A stretch of 39,024 nt of DNA from DATNBT01 sp964579765 (GTDB taxonomy: Bacteria; Acidobacteriota; Vicinamibacteria; Vicinamibacterales; CAVVIG01), in NCBI GenBank assembly GCA_964579765.1, contig CAZOIK010000448.1, positions 1 to 39,024 on the forward strand. Direction: 5' to 3'. Positions 23,863-31,408 of the stretch are shown here, one piece after another. Within the stretch, counting starts at the first letter, position 1. Each line of letters begins with the position of its first letter. The notes beneath the pieces are model-generated. The model had not been told where the DNA came from. It made no database searches and worked only from the letters and a program-made list of their open reading frames with translations. The position numbers and the translations under genes are program-made.

Positions 23863-24258
23863 CTACAGCATCAGGCTCATCACCCACGGGCGCGGAATCA
23901 GGAGCATCATCAGCGCCGCGCCGAAGAGCGCAACGTTCTTCTGAAAATTCACGCGCTGGTTGATCTTCTGCATCATGTCCGTCTCGACCCAGTAGTTGTG
24001 CATGAGCAGCGTGACGGGCACGAGGAACAGCATGATGCAGCCGAGCCCTGTGCGCACGTGGTAGCCGAGGATGACGCTCAGCCCGCCGACGATGATGAGC
24101 AGGCCCGACAGCACGACGGCCGCTTTCGCCGACGGCACGCCTTTCGACTGCACGAAGCCCGACATCATCCCGAGATGCATGAAGTGATTGAGGCCGCCGA
24201 GCACGAAGAACCCGCCGTACAGGATCCGACCAAGCACGAACGCGTAGTCGTAGACCAT
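23863..24258 (-). CDS. DoxX-family membrane protein
   Basis: The 131-residue product has four hydrophobic segments (about 5-22, 44-64, 68-86 and 108-126). It also has the DoxX-type opening L-G-R-I-L-Y-G-G-F-F-V-L-G-G-L-N-H-F and H-N-Y-W near residue 87. DoxX proteins are small inner-membrane subunits linked to quinone or thiol redox chemistry, but the exact role is unknown. GGAGG lies five bases before the ATG. It is divergent from glcD across a 37-base shared promoter region. Confidence 0.82.
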   Translation of the reverse strand: MVYDYAFVLGRILYGGFFVLGGLNHFMHLGMMSGFVQSKGVPSAKAAVVLSGLLIIVGGLSVILGYHVRTGLGCIMLFLVPVTLLMHNYWVETDMMQKINQRVNFQKNVALFGAALMMLLIPRPWVMSLML

Positions 24259-24277
24259 CGATGCCTCCAGCGCGGCC

Positions 24278-24284
24278 TATAATA
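24278..24284. promoter_or_regulatory. overlapping -10 elements between doxX-like gene and glcD
   Basis: TATAAT (24278-24283) ends 12 bases before the glcD TTG start. On the minus strand TATTAT (24284-24279) lies 20 bases before the DoxX ATG, leaving room for its GGAGG site. The two hexamers overlap almost completely, which points to divergent transcription from one melted region. Confidence 0.5.
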
Positions 24285-24295
24285 ATCTCTTCGCC

Positions 24296-25747
24296 TTGCT
24301 GAACCCGACATTCCTGAGAGAGCTCGCGCGTCTGGTCGATCCTGGCAGCCTCATACACGACGCCTCGGATCTCCTGACCTACGAGTCGGACGCGCTCGTG
24401 CACTGGCGGGCGACGCCAGGCGCGGTCGTCCTGCCGGCGTCAACCGACGAGGTCCAGGCGGTCGTGCGCCTCTGCCGGCGCGACGGCGTGCCATTCGTGG
24501 CGCGCGGCCACGGGACGGGGCTTTCGGGCGGCGCGCTGCCGCTCGAGAACGGCGTGCTCATCAGCCTCTCGCGGATGAGCCGCATCCTCGAGATCGACAT
24601 CCCGAATCTCCGCGCGGTCGTCGAACCGGGCGTGACGAACCTGTCGATCACGAAGGCGGTCGCGCCGTTCGGCTGCTACTACGCGCCGGATCCGTCGAGC
24701 CAGGTCGTCTGCTCGATCGGCGGCAACATCGCGGAAAACTCGGGCGGCGCGCACTGCCTGAAGTACGGCTTCACGGTGCACCACGTGCTCGGCGTCGAAG
24801 CCGTGCTGCCAAGCGGCGACCTCGTCCACCTGGGCGGACCGGTGCTCGACGCGCCTGGCCTCGACCTGCTTGGCGTGCTCGTCGGCTCCGAAGGCACGCT
24901 GGCCATCGTCACCAAAGCGACGGTGCGGCTGCTCCGGCGTCCCCAGAAAGTGATGACGCTGCTCGCCGGCTTCGATCATCTCGACACCGCGGGCGAAGCC
25001 GTGTCGGCGATCATCGCGGCTGGCATCGTGCCGGCGGCGATCGAGATGATGGACCGGTTGACGATCGAAGCGGCCGAAGCGGCGGTCCATCCGAACTTCC
25101 CGAAATGCGAAGCGGTGCTCATCGTCGAGCTCGACGGCCCCACGTCCGAGGTGGACGAGCTGTTCGCCATTGTGGAGACGATCGGCCGCGAGCGCGGCGC
25201 GCTGACGATCGAGGTCGCGCACGACCAGGCGCAGCGCGATCGCATCTGGAAGGGACGCAAGGCCGCGTTCGCCGCGATGGGCCGCGTCTCGCCCAACTAT
25301 TACGTCCAGGACGGCGTCGTCCCCCGCACGAAACTGCCGGAGGTGCTGCGGCGGATTCGCGCGCTCGAAGCGCGATCCGGTCTCCGCATCGGCAACGTCT
25401 TTCACGCCGGCGACGGCAACCTGCACCCGCTCATCTGCTACGACCAGAGCGTCCCCGGCCAGGCGGAGCATGCGGAGCACGTCGCCTCCGAGATCCTCAC
25501 GTACTGCATCGACGCCGGCGGCGCGATCACGGGCGAGCACGGCGTCGGAGTGGACAAGAAGGGCTACATGCCGAAGATGTTCGGCGAACACGACCTCGAC
25601 ACGATGCAACTCGTGCGCTGCGCGTTCGACCCGACCGGCATCTGCAATCCCGGCAAGGTATTTCCGACGCCGCGCCTGTGCGGCGAGGTGCCCGGGCCCT
25701 ACCGCGAGCACCCGGTCGAGCGCGCCGGCCTGGCGGACCGCTTCTGA
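24296..25747 (+). CDS. glcD: glycolate/D-lactate oxidase FAD subunit
   Basis: The 483-residue FAD-linked oxidase has the PCMH-type FAD domain (F-V-A-R-G-H-G-T-G-L-S-G-G-A, then S-I-G-G-N-I-A-E-N-S-G-G and V-G-S-E-G-T-L-A-I-V). The C-terminal domain has N-V-F-H-A-G-D-G-N-L-H-P-L and G-A-I-T-G-E-H-G-V-G. It oxidises glycolate or D-lactate with GlcE and GlcF at the membrane. The start is a TTG at 24296 following a perfect TATAAT by 12 bases, so the message is probably almost leaderless; no other start fits the family N terminus. It is first of glcD-glcE-glcF. Confidence 0.92.
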   Translation: MLNPTFLRELARLVDPGSLIHDASDLLTYESDALVHWRATPGAVVLPASTDEVQAVVRLCRRDGVPFVARGHGTGLSGGALPLENGVLISLSRMSRILEIDIPNLRAVVEPGVTNLSITKAVAPFGCYYAPDPSSQVVCSIGGNIAENSGGAHCLKYGFTVHHVLGVEAVLPSGDLVHLGGPVLDAPGLDLLGVLVGSEGTLAIVTKATVRLLRRPQKVMTLLAGFDHLDTAGEAVSAIIAAGIVPAAIEMMDRLTIEAAEAAVHPNFPKCEAVLIVELDGPTSEVDELFAIVETIGRERGALTIEVAHDQAQRDRIWKGRKAAFAAMGRVSPNYYVQDGVVPRTKLPEVLRRIRALEARSGLRIGNVFHAGDGNLHPLICYDQSVPGQAEHAEHVASEILTYCIDAGGAITGEHGVGVDKKGYMPKMFGEHDLDTMQLVRCAFDPTGICNPGKVFPTPRLCGEVPGPYREHPVERAGLADRF

Positions 25748-26916
25748 TGGCGACCGAGATCTACGCGCCCTCCGACGCCGCCGGTGTCGCGGCCGTGCTG
25801 CAGACGGCGAGCGCCGATCGTCTGTCGGTCGTCGTTCACGGCAGCGGGACGAAGTTCGTGCCGCCGCCCTCCGACGTGCGCCTGGAGACGACGAAGCTCA
25901 CGGCGCCCGTCGATCACGTCGCCGGGGATCTCGTGGCGACGGTGCCGGCCGGCGCCTCGCTCGACGTCGTCAACGAGGTCCTGCGGCGCGAACGCCAGTG
26001 GCTGCCGCTCGACCCGCCGCGCAGTCATCGCGCGACGATCGGCGGGATCGTGGCCAGTAACGACAGCGGGCCGCGCCGTCATCGCTACGGGGCGCCGCGC
26101 GACCTGATCATCGGCATCGAGATCGCGCTCGTGGACGGCCGCACCGCCAGGGCCGGCGGCCGCGTCGTGAAGAACGTCGCCGGCTACGACCTGTCCAAGC
26201 TGATGTGCGGCTCGCTCGGGACGCTGGCCGTCGTCACGAGCGCGACGTTCAAGCTGTCCCCCGTCGCGCCGTTTTCGCAGACGCTCGTCGCGACGGTTGC
26301 CGACGTCCGGACGTTGAGCGAGCTTGCGCTGGCGCTCGCCGCCGCGCCGATGACGCCGTCGGCGCTCGAGCTGCAGTCGCCGCCGCATCGGCTGCTCGTG
26401 CGGTTCGAGAGCACCGAAGCCGCCGCCGCCGCGCAGACGGCGATCGCGAGCGGCATCTGTGCGGCACAGGGCGCGAGCGTGAGCGTCGTCTCGGGGCAGG
26501 CCGAGAGCGACGCGTGGCGCGCGCACGAGAGCCGCGTCTTCAACGCGGCCGGCACGGTGGTGAAGATTGCCGTGCGGGCGACCGACGTCGGCGACGTCCT
26601 CGCCGCCGCGCAGCGTCTTGCCTCGCGAGTGGAGTGCGACATCGCCGGACGCGCGGCGCTCGGCATCGTGTTGCTTCGCCTGGGCGGCGACGTCGCCGCA
26701 CATGCCGACATCGTGGACGCGCTCCGCCGCGACGCCCTCGCCCGGGGCGGCAGCCTCGTCGTCGTGTCCGCGCCGGACGCTCTGATGCGGAGCGCGGCCA
26801 GGGCGGCGCTCGGCCGCTGGGGACCGCTCGGCGACGCCGAACCGCTGATGCGCGCGGTGAAGGCGCGCTTCGATCCGCACCACATCCTCAACGCCGGGCT
26901 GTCGCCGTGGGATTGA
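25747..26916 (+). CDS. glcE: glycolate/D-lactate oxidase subunit GlcE
   Basis: The 389-residue product repeats the FAD-binding half of GlcD in shortened form: V-V-H-G-S-G-T-K near 35, A-T-I-G-G-I-V-A-S-N-D-S-G-P-R-R near 97-112, and K-N-V-A-G-Y-D-L-S-K-L-M-C-G-S-L-G-T-L near 143-161. The truncated C-terminal domain ends F-D-P-H-H-I-L-N-A-G. Its ATG overlaps the glcD stop by one base (TGATG) and its stop overlaps the glcF start, so the three subunits are coupled. Confidence 0.9.
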   Translation: MATEIYAPSDAAGVAAVLQTASADRLSVVVHGSGTKFVPPPSDVRLETTKLTAPVDHVAGDLVATVPAGASLDVVNEVLRRERQWLPLDPPRSHRATIGGIVASNDSGPRRHRYGAPRDLIIGIEIALVDGRTARAGGRVVKNVAGYDLSKLMCGSLGTLAVVTSATFKLSPVAPFSQTLVATVADVRTLSELALALAAAPMTPSALELQSPPHRLLVRFESTEAAAAAQTAIASGICAAQGASVSVVSGQAESDAWRAHESRVFNAAGTVVKIAVRATDVGDVLAAAQRLASRVECDIAGRAALGIVLLRLGGDVAAHADIVDALRRDALARGGSLVVVSAPDALMRSAARAALGRWGPLGDAEPLMRAVKARFDPHHILNAGLSPWD

Positions 26917-28229
26917 ATTCCGATCGTGAGGGCCGGCTTCAACCGGCGGACTTCGCGTCGCTGGCTCCGCTCGAGCCGCTGATCGACAAGTGCGTGCACT
27001 GCGGCTTCTGCCTGCCGACGTGCCCGAGCTACCTCCTGCTCGGCCAGGAAATGGACTCGCCGCGCGGGCGCATCTACATGATGAAGGCGGGCGTTGACGG
27101 CCGGATGTCGATGAGCGACGGCATGGTCGAACACTTCGACACGTGCCTCGGCTGCATGGCCTGCGAGACGGCCTGTCCGTCCGGCGTTCGCTATGCGCCG
27201 CTCATCGAGGAGACGCGCGCCGCAATCGAACGTCATCACACCCGGTCGCTCGCCGACCGGCTGTTTCGCCAGGCGCTGTTCCGGATCCTGCCCTACCCGG
27301 CGCGGCTGCGCCTGCTCGCGATGCCGCTCGCGCTGGTCAACGGGCTCCGCGCTCGGACGCGCCTGCTCTCGCTGCTGCCGCTGAAACTGCGCAACCTGAT
27401 CGCGCTGGCGCCAGACGCGCGCGCCGGCCGCGCGTCGCACGCGGTGCCGGAGCACACGGCCGCGGCCGGATCCGCGCGGCTGCGGGTCGGCCTCGTCACC
27501 GGATGCGTCCAGCAGGTGTTCTTCGGTCACGTCAACGAGGCCACCGTCCGCGTCCTCGCCGCCGAGGGCTGCGACGTGCACGCGCCCCGCTCGCAGGGCT
27601 GCTGCGGCGCGCTCGCGCTCCACTCGGGACGCGACGACGACGCGCGCGCATTCGCCCGCGCGCTGATCGAGACCTTCGAGGACGTGGACGTGGACGTCGT
27701 CGTCGTGAACGCGGCCGGCTGCGGCTCGTCGATGAAGAGCTACGGCGCGCTGTTCCGTGGCGACCCGGCATGGGAATCACGAGCGCAGGCGTTCGCGGCG
27801 AAGGTGCGCGACGTCACTGAAGTGCTCGTCGAGGTCGGCGCGCCGAGGGCGCCGCGTCACCGGCTCGACATGCGCGTCGCCTATCACGACGCCTGCCACC
27901 TCGGGCACGCCCAGGGCGTGCGGCAGCAGCCGCGCGACCTTTTGGCGGCGATCCCCGGCGTCACGCTCCTCCCGATTGCCGATGGCGACATCTGCTGCGG
28001 CAGCGCCGGCATCTTCAACCTGGTGCAGCCGGAGATGGCCGCGGAGCTCGGACGCCGCAAGGCGGCGAACATCGCGGCCGCCGCGCCCGACCTCGTCGCG
28101 ACGACGAACCCGGGGTGTATGCTGCAGATCGACGCGGCCGCGCGCGCGAGGGGTGACGCCCGGCCCATCGTGCATGTGGTTGAAGTGCTGGATGCGTCGA
28201 TTCGAGGAACGGAGATCAGGCGGTCCTGA
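26907..28229 (+). CDS. glcF: glycolate/D-lactate oxidase iron-sulfur subunit
   Basis: The 440-residue product has two 4Fe-4S motifs, C-V-H-C-G-F-C-L-P-T-C-P (29-40) and C-L-G-C-M-A-C-E-T-A-C-P. Two CCG domains follow, with Q-G-C-C-G-A-L and D-I-C-C-G-S-A-G, as in GlcF and heterodisulfide-reductase-like subunits. It carries electrons from GlcDE to quinone. The start is GTG 26907 or TTG 26913 (TTGA overlap with the glcE stop). Residues 8-15 (E-G-R-L-Q-P-A-D) are encoded by a palindromic repeat, and the TGA stop lies inside another one. Confidence 0.9.
   Translation: MGLNSDREGRLQPADFASLAPLEPLIDKCVHCGFCLPTCPSYLLLGQEMDSPRGRIYMMKAGVDGRMSMSDGMVEHFDTCLGCMACETACPSGVRYAPLIEETRAAIERHHTRSLADRLFRQALFRILPYPARLRLLAMPLALVNGLRARTRLLSLLPLKLRNLIALAPDARAGRASHAVPEHTAAAGSARLRVGLVTGCVQQVFFGHVNEATVRVLAAEGCDVHAPRSQGCCGALALHSGRDDDARAFARALIETFEDVDVDVVVVNAAGCGSSMKSYGALFRGDPAWESRAQAFAAKVRDVTEVLVEVGAPRAPRHRLDMRVAYHDACHLGHAQGVRQQPRDLLAAIPGVTLLPIADGDICCGSAGIFNLVQPEMAAELGRRKAANIAAAAPDLVATTNPGCMLQIDAAARARGDARPIVHVVEVLDASIRGTEIRRS
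26931..26949. repeat. diverged palindrome unit inside the glcF start
   Basis: GGCCGGCTTCAACCGGCGG is a degenerate copy of the TTCA-centred palindrome family, with arms GCCGG and CCGGC. It is translated in frame as part of the glcF N terminus. Confidence 0.5.
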
Positions 28230-28236
28230 AAGGGCC
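28219..28236. repeat. palindrome unit overlapping the glcF stop
   Basis: GGCGGTCCTGAAAGGGCCGT is an imperfect member of the family, with core CCTGAAAGG. The TGA at 28227-28229 inside it is the glcF stop codon. It lies 12 bases before the next ATG. Confidence 0.5.
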
Positions 28237-28247
28237 GTGACACAACC

Positions 28248-28859
28248 ATGATCATCGACCCGACGGACATTCCCCCACAGACGATGTATCGACTGCTGAT
28301 CGGCGCCGTGGTGCCGCGGCCGATCGCGTTCGTCTCCACGCAGTCACGGAGCGGCAGCCTGAATCTCGCGCCTTTCAGCTTCTTCAACGTCTTCTGCGCC
28401 GATCCGCCGATCGTCGGCTTCGCGCCCGTGTGGCGTACGCCCCCGAAGGACACGATCGCCAACGTCCGCGCGACGAGCGAATTCGTCGTCAACATCGTCG
28501 GCGAGGAGATCGCGGAGGCGATGAACGTCTGCTCCGGCGAGTATCCGCCGGAGATCAGCGAATTCGACATGGCGACGCTGACGCCGGCGCCGAGCGCCGT
28601 CGTCGCGCCGCCGCGCGTGAAGGAGTCGAAGGTCAGCATGGAGTGCATGCTGCTGCAGATCATCGACTTCAGCGAGAAGCCGCAGGGCGGCAGCCTCGTC
28701 CTCGGCCGCGTCGTCCGCATGCACGTGGACGACGGGATCGTGGACGACCACTACCGGATCGACGCCGACAAGCTCCGCGCCATCGGGCGCATGGGCGGGA
28801 CCGAGTACGCGCGCACGCGCGATCGGTTCTCGATGCCGCGCCCAGACGTTCGATCGTAG
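28248..28859 (+). CDS. flavin reductase-like (FMN-binding split-barrel) protein
   Basis: The 203-residue product has the split-barrel FMN fold of the flavin-reductase-like family: V-V-P-R-P-I-A-F-V-S-T-Q-S near 22-34, N-L-A-P-F-S-F-F-N-V-F near 39-49, D-P-P-I-V-G-F-A-P near 52-60 and T-S-E-F-V-V-N-I-V near 77. It may supply reduced FMN or act on a small substrate, but the partner is unknown. It follows glcF by 18 bases. Its TAG stop is the GTAG edge of a palindrome doublet. Confidence 0.82.
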   Translation: MIIDPTDIPPQTMYRLLIGAVVPRPIAFVSTQSRSGSLNLAPFSFFNVFCADPPIVGFAPVWRTPPKDTIANVRATSEFVVNIVGEEIAEAMNVCSGEYPPEISEFDMATLTPAPSAVVAPPRVKESKVSMECMLLQIIDFSEKPQGGSLVLGRVVRMHVDDGIVDDHYRIDADKLRAIGRMGGTEYARTRDRFSMPRPDVRS

Positions 28860-28912
28860 TGTCCGCCTTCAGGCGGACGAGGTCCGGCTGAAGCCGGACG
28901 CGACGACGGCTA
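28856..28912. repeat. REPIN-like palindrome doublet between convergent genes
   Basis: GTAG then GTCCGCC-TTCA-GGCGGAC (28861-28878), GTCCGGC-TGAA-GCCGGAC (28882-28899), and CTAC at 28910-28913. The TAG stop of the flavin-reductase gene and the TAG stop of the gene on the minus strand are the two outer edges of the element. Confidence 0.75.
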
Positions 28913-29449
28913 CTCGCACGCGCCGATGCGCTCGATTCGGCGCGCGGTGATGTCCCGCCCGTCGAGCGTGCCCGTCACCGACACGCGGTCGCCGATGTGA
29001 TCGGCCAGCTTCAACCGGTCGGCCGCGTCCACGACGCCGATTGCGGAAGCATGCTTGGTGAGAAAGCCCGTCTTCCAGCTCCGCGACTTCGGGGCGTCGG
29101 CGCCCTGCGTGTCTTTCAGCCGGAACTCGTCGTGGCTGCGCTCGAGACAACCCGTAATCGTCACCGCGTCGTCCGTCTGCACGACCGGCCCGGCGTCGGC
29201 GGCACGTGCCTTCGGCGCCGGCGTCTTCTTCGCGGGCGTCGATGTTGTGGCGACGATCGCTTTCACCGGCCGCGGCGACACGACGTCCACCGGCGAGTCC
29301 GGCGGATGGGCCGCGACGACGAATGCGGCGGCCGCGACGATCACGACGACGGCACCGCCCGCGATCTGCACGACACGAGGCGATCGGATCGGCGACTTCT
29401 TCGAGCGTACGGATTTCCTGAGGCGCGTGATCCACTTCGAGACGTGCAT
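28910..29449 (-). CDS. single-pass membrane protein with a C-terminal OB-like domain, uncharacterised
   Basis: The 179-residue product has a basic N terminus (K, R repeats to residue 26), one membrane segment (about 28-46) and a Pro/Ala/Lys linker. A C-terminal domain starts V-T-I-T-G-C-L-E-R-S-H-D-E-F-R-L-K-D-T and ends R-V-S-V-T-G-T-L-D-G-R-D-I-T-A-R-R-I, a pattern seen in acidobacterial OB-like proteins. The domain is probably outside the membrane. An AGGAGG at 29461-29456 abuts ATG 29455 but sits six bases from ATG 29449, so 29449 is the real start. A sigma-54 promoter lies directly upstream. Confidence 0.75.
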   Translation of the reverse strand: MHVSKWITRLRKSVRSKKSPIRSPRVVQIAGGAVVVIVAAAAFVVAAHPPDSPVDVVSPRPVKAIVATTSTPAKKTPAPKARAADAGPVVQTDDAVTITGCLERSHDEFRLKDTQGADAPKSRSWKTGFLTKHASAIGVVDAADRLKLADHIGDRVSVTGTLDGRDITARRIERIGACE

Positions 29450-29476
29450 CGGCATCCTCCTGCAGATCTGTGGAGG

Positions 29477-29492
29477 AGCAAACGGAGTGCCG
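29477..29492 (-). promoter_or_regulatory. sigma-54 (RpoN) -24/-12 promoter
   Basis: On the minus strand CGGCACTCCGTTTGCT matches TGGCACG-N4-TTGCW at ten of twelve defined positions, with GG and GC separated by exactly ten bases. A start about 12 bases past the GC (near 29466) would give a leader containing the AGGAGG ribosome site and the ATG at 29449. An activator-like palindrome lies about 80 bases upstream of that start. Confidence 0.65.
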
Positions 29493-29538
29493 CGCGACGT
29501 GCCGCGTTTACCGTGGGGTTTTCGAGTGCAGACTCGCC

Positions 29539-29557
29539 CTGTCCCGGACCGGGACAG
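29539..29557. promoter_or_regulatory. palindromic operator, probably an enhancer-binding-protein site
   Basis: CTGTCCCGG-A-CCGGGACAG is a perfect inverted repeat with nine-base arms. Its centre is about 82 bases upstream of the inferred sigma-54 start site of the membrane-protein gene, the usual place for a response-regulator type activator. It also lies 19 bases after the gamma-glutamyltransferase stop and could act as a terminator, but it lacks a T-run in that direction. Confidence 0.6.
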
Positions 29558-29575
29558 CCCGTTTTGTGATCGCAG

Positions 29576-31408
29576 TTACCAGCCGGCGGCCTGGCCGTCT
29601 TTCCTGAAGTCCGATCCCGCGCGGTAGCCGCCGTCGATCGACATCAGCCACTGCACGCCGCCGACGTCGTGGCCGTCGATCGATCGCACGCTGTGGCCCA
29701 TCTTCGCGAGCTCGACCCCGACGAGGCGGAACAGCGACGACTCGAGCGAGAGCGTATTGGAAATCTGCGCGTGGCGGAAGCGCGCCATGTCGGCGGCCGC
29801 CTGAAGATTCGCGCCCAGATCGAGCACGTCCACCAGAATCTGCTCGTGCCCCTGCGCCTGCATGTCGCCGCCCATGAGCGTCACGGTCATCAGCGGGCGG
29901 TTGTTCTTCATGACGAAGCCCGCCGACAGCGTGTTGAACGGCCGCTTGTGCGGCGCAATGGCGTTCGGACTGCGCGCGTCGAGCGTGAACAGCGCGCCGC
30001 GGTTGTGCAGGATGAAACCGTAGCCGGGGACGGTGATGCCCGAGCCGAACTCAGAGAAATTGCTGTTCACCCACGACACGATGTTGCCCGCGCTGTCCGC
30101 CGCCGACAACACGATCGTGTCGCCGCGTTCGTCGGCGTTGCCTTTCGGACCTGGAGACGACGCGCGATTCGGATTCACGCGGCTGCAGAGCGACGCGGCG
30201 TACGGCTTTGACAGCAGCTTCGCCGTCGGCACGGGAGCGACATCAGGGTCCGCGTTGTAGCGATAGAGATCCGCGTAGGCGAGCTTTTTCGCCTCGACCA
30301 TGACGTGCCAGTACTTCGGGTTCGCCGGGCCGAGGCTCGCCAGCGTCTGACCGGGCGTCCACACCGGCACGCACGCGTCGAGGATGTTGAGCATCTCGTT
30401 CGCCGCCCACGCCTGCGACGGCGGCGGCAGCTCGAACACGTCGAATCCGTTGTGCGTGCTCGCGGCCGGCTCGACCCACTCGCCTCTGTAGGCCGCGAGA
30501 TCCCCCAGCGTCATCGTCCCGCCGAGCGCGGTGGACTTTGCGACGATCGCTTTCGCGATCTCGCCTTTGTAGAACACGTCGGCGCCCTGGGTTTGCAGCA
30601 GCGTGAGCGTGCGCGCCAGATCGGGATTCCTGAACCGCTGCCCCGCAACCGGCGGCCTGCCGGTGACGTACCACGTCTCGACCGAATCGGGATCGAGCCG
30701 CGAACAGCAGCCCTTGAGCGGCAGCGCAGCCGGCAGCACCCAGTCGTGTGCGATGCGCTCCGAGACGGGAAATCCGTTCGTCGCATAGTCGATGGCCGGC
30801 GCCAGCACGTCCTTGAAGCTGAGTGTGCCGAAGCGCCTCAAAGCCGCGTCCCATCCCCAGACGGTTCCCGGCACCGTGACCGGCAGGATGCCGCCCGTCG
30901 GCATCCCTGACCCAGGTCCCCAGTTCGCGGGCGTCGCGTGATAGCCAAGCGCGTTGAAGCGGGCAACCGTCGCGCCCGACGGCGCCATGCCGCTCGCGTT
31001 CAGGGCGTAGAGCCTGTGATCTCGCGCGGAATAGACGATCGCGAACAGATCGCCGCCGACGCCGACCATCATCGGCTCGACGACGTTCAGGACGGCAGCC
31101 GTGGCCACCGCGGCGTCGATGGCATTGCCGCCCTGCTGCAGAATCCGCAGTCCGGCCTGTGCGGCCAGGGGCTGGCTGGCCACGACGACGCCGTGAGGCG
31201 CCATCACTTCAGACCGCGTCTGCGGCAGCCAGCCGTCAGCGCGATCGCCGCGCACGGCGCTGCAGAACGGCGGCTTCGGCGACGCCGTGCACGGCGTCAT
31301 CGGCAACGGCGACTGCGCGCCGATCGCGACGGCCGCGAGAACGAGGCCGATGGCGCACGTATAGTGCAGGGCTTCAGCCCTGCGTGCGCTGAGATCAACG
31401 CGCGGCAT
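29576..31408 (-). CDS. exported gamma-glutamyltransferase family protein
   Basis: The 610-residue precursor has an N-terminal export signal (hydrophobic 17-31). The GGT fold begins with V-V-A-S-Q-P-L-A-A-Q-A-G-L-R-I-L-Q-Q-G-G-N-A-I-D-A-A-V-A and G-V-G-G-D-L-F. The autoprocessing nucleophile is probably Thr 431 in G-D-T-I-V-L-S-A-A-D, where classical enzymes read T-T-H-x-S-V-V-D, so the second Thr and His are changed. It may cleave glutathione-like peptides or be a GGT-related acylase. The ATG at 31408 overlaps the MBL gene by 14 bases. Residues 7-17 come from a palindrome repeat. Confidence 0.85.
   Translation of the reverse strand: MPRVDLSARRAEALHYTCAIGLVLAAVAIGAQSPLPMTPCTASPKPPFCSAVRGDRADGWLPQTRSEVMAPHGVVVASQPLAAQAGLRILQQGGNAIDAAVATAAVLNVVEPMMVGVGGDLFAIVYSARDHRLYALNASGMAPSGATVARFNALGYHATPANWGPGSGMPTGGILPVTVPGTVWGWDAALRRFGTLSFKDVLAPAIDYATNGFPVSERIAHDWVLPAALPLKGCCSRLDPDSVETWYVTGRPPVAGQRFRNPDLARTLTLLQTQGADVFYKGEIAKAIVAKSTALGGTMTLGDLAAYRGEWVEPAASTHNGFDVFELPPPSQAWAANEMLNILDACVPVWTPGQTLASLGPANPKYWHVMVEAKKLAYADLYRYNADPDVAPVPTAKLLSKPYAASLCSRVNPNRASSPGPKGNADERGDTIVLSAADSAGNIVSWVNSNFSEFGSGITVPGYGFILHNRGALFTLDARSPNAIAPHKRPFNTLSAGFVMKNNRPLMTVTLMGGDMQAQGHEQILVDVLDLGANLQAAADMARFRHAQISNTLSLESSLFRLVGVELAKMGHSVRSIDGHDVGGVQWLMSIDGGYRAGSDFRKDGQAAGW
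31362..31383. repeat. palindrome unit inside the GGT start region
   Basis: TAGT then GCAGGGC-TTCA-GCCCTGC (31366-31383) is a perfect seven-pair copy of the family. It is translated on the minus strand as part of the residues R-A-E-A-L-H-Y of the gamma-glutamyltransferase precursor, just before the hydrophobic signal core. Confidence 0.7.

Noticed and set aside
29539..29575. Treating the CTGTCCCGG palindrome mainly as the gamma-glutamyltransferase terminator
   Set aside because: No T-run follows it on the minus strand. Its placement about 80 bases before a good sigma-54 promoter explains it better, although both roles are possible.
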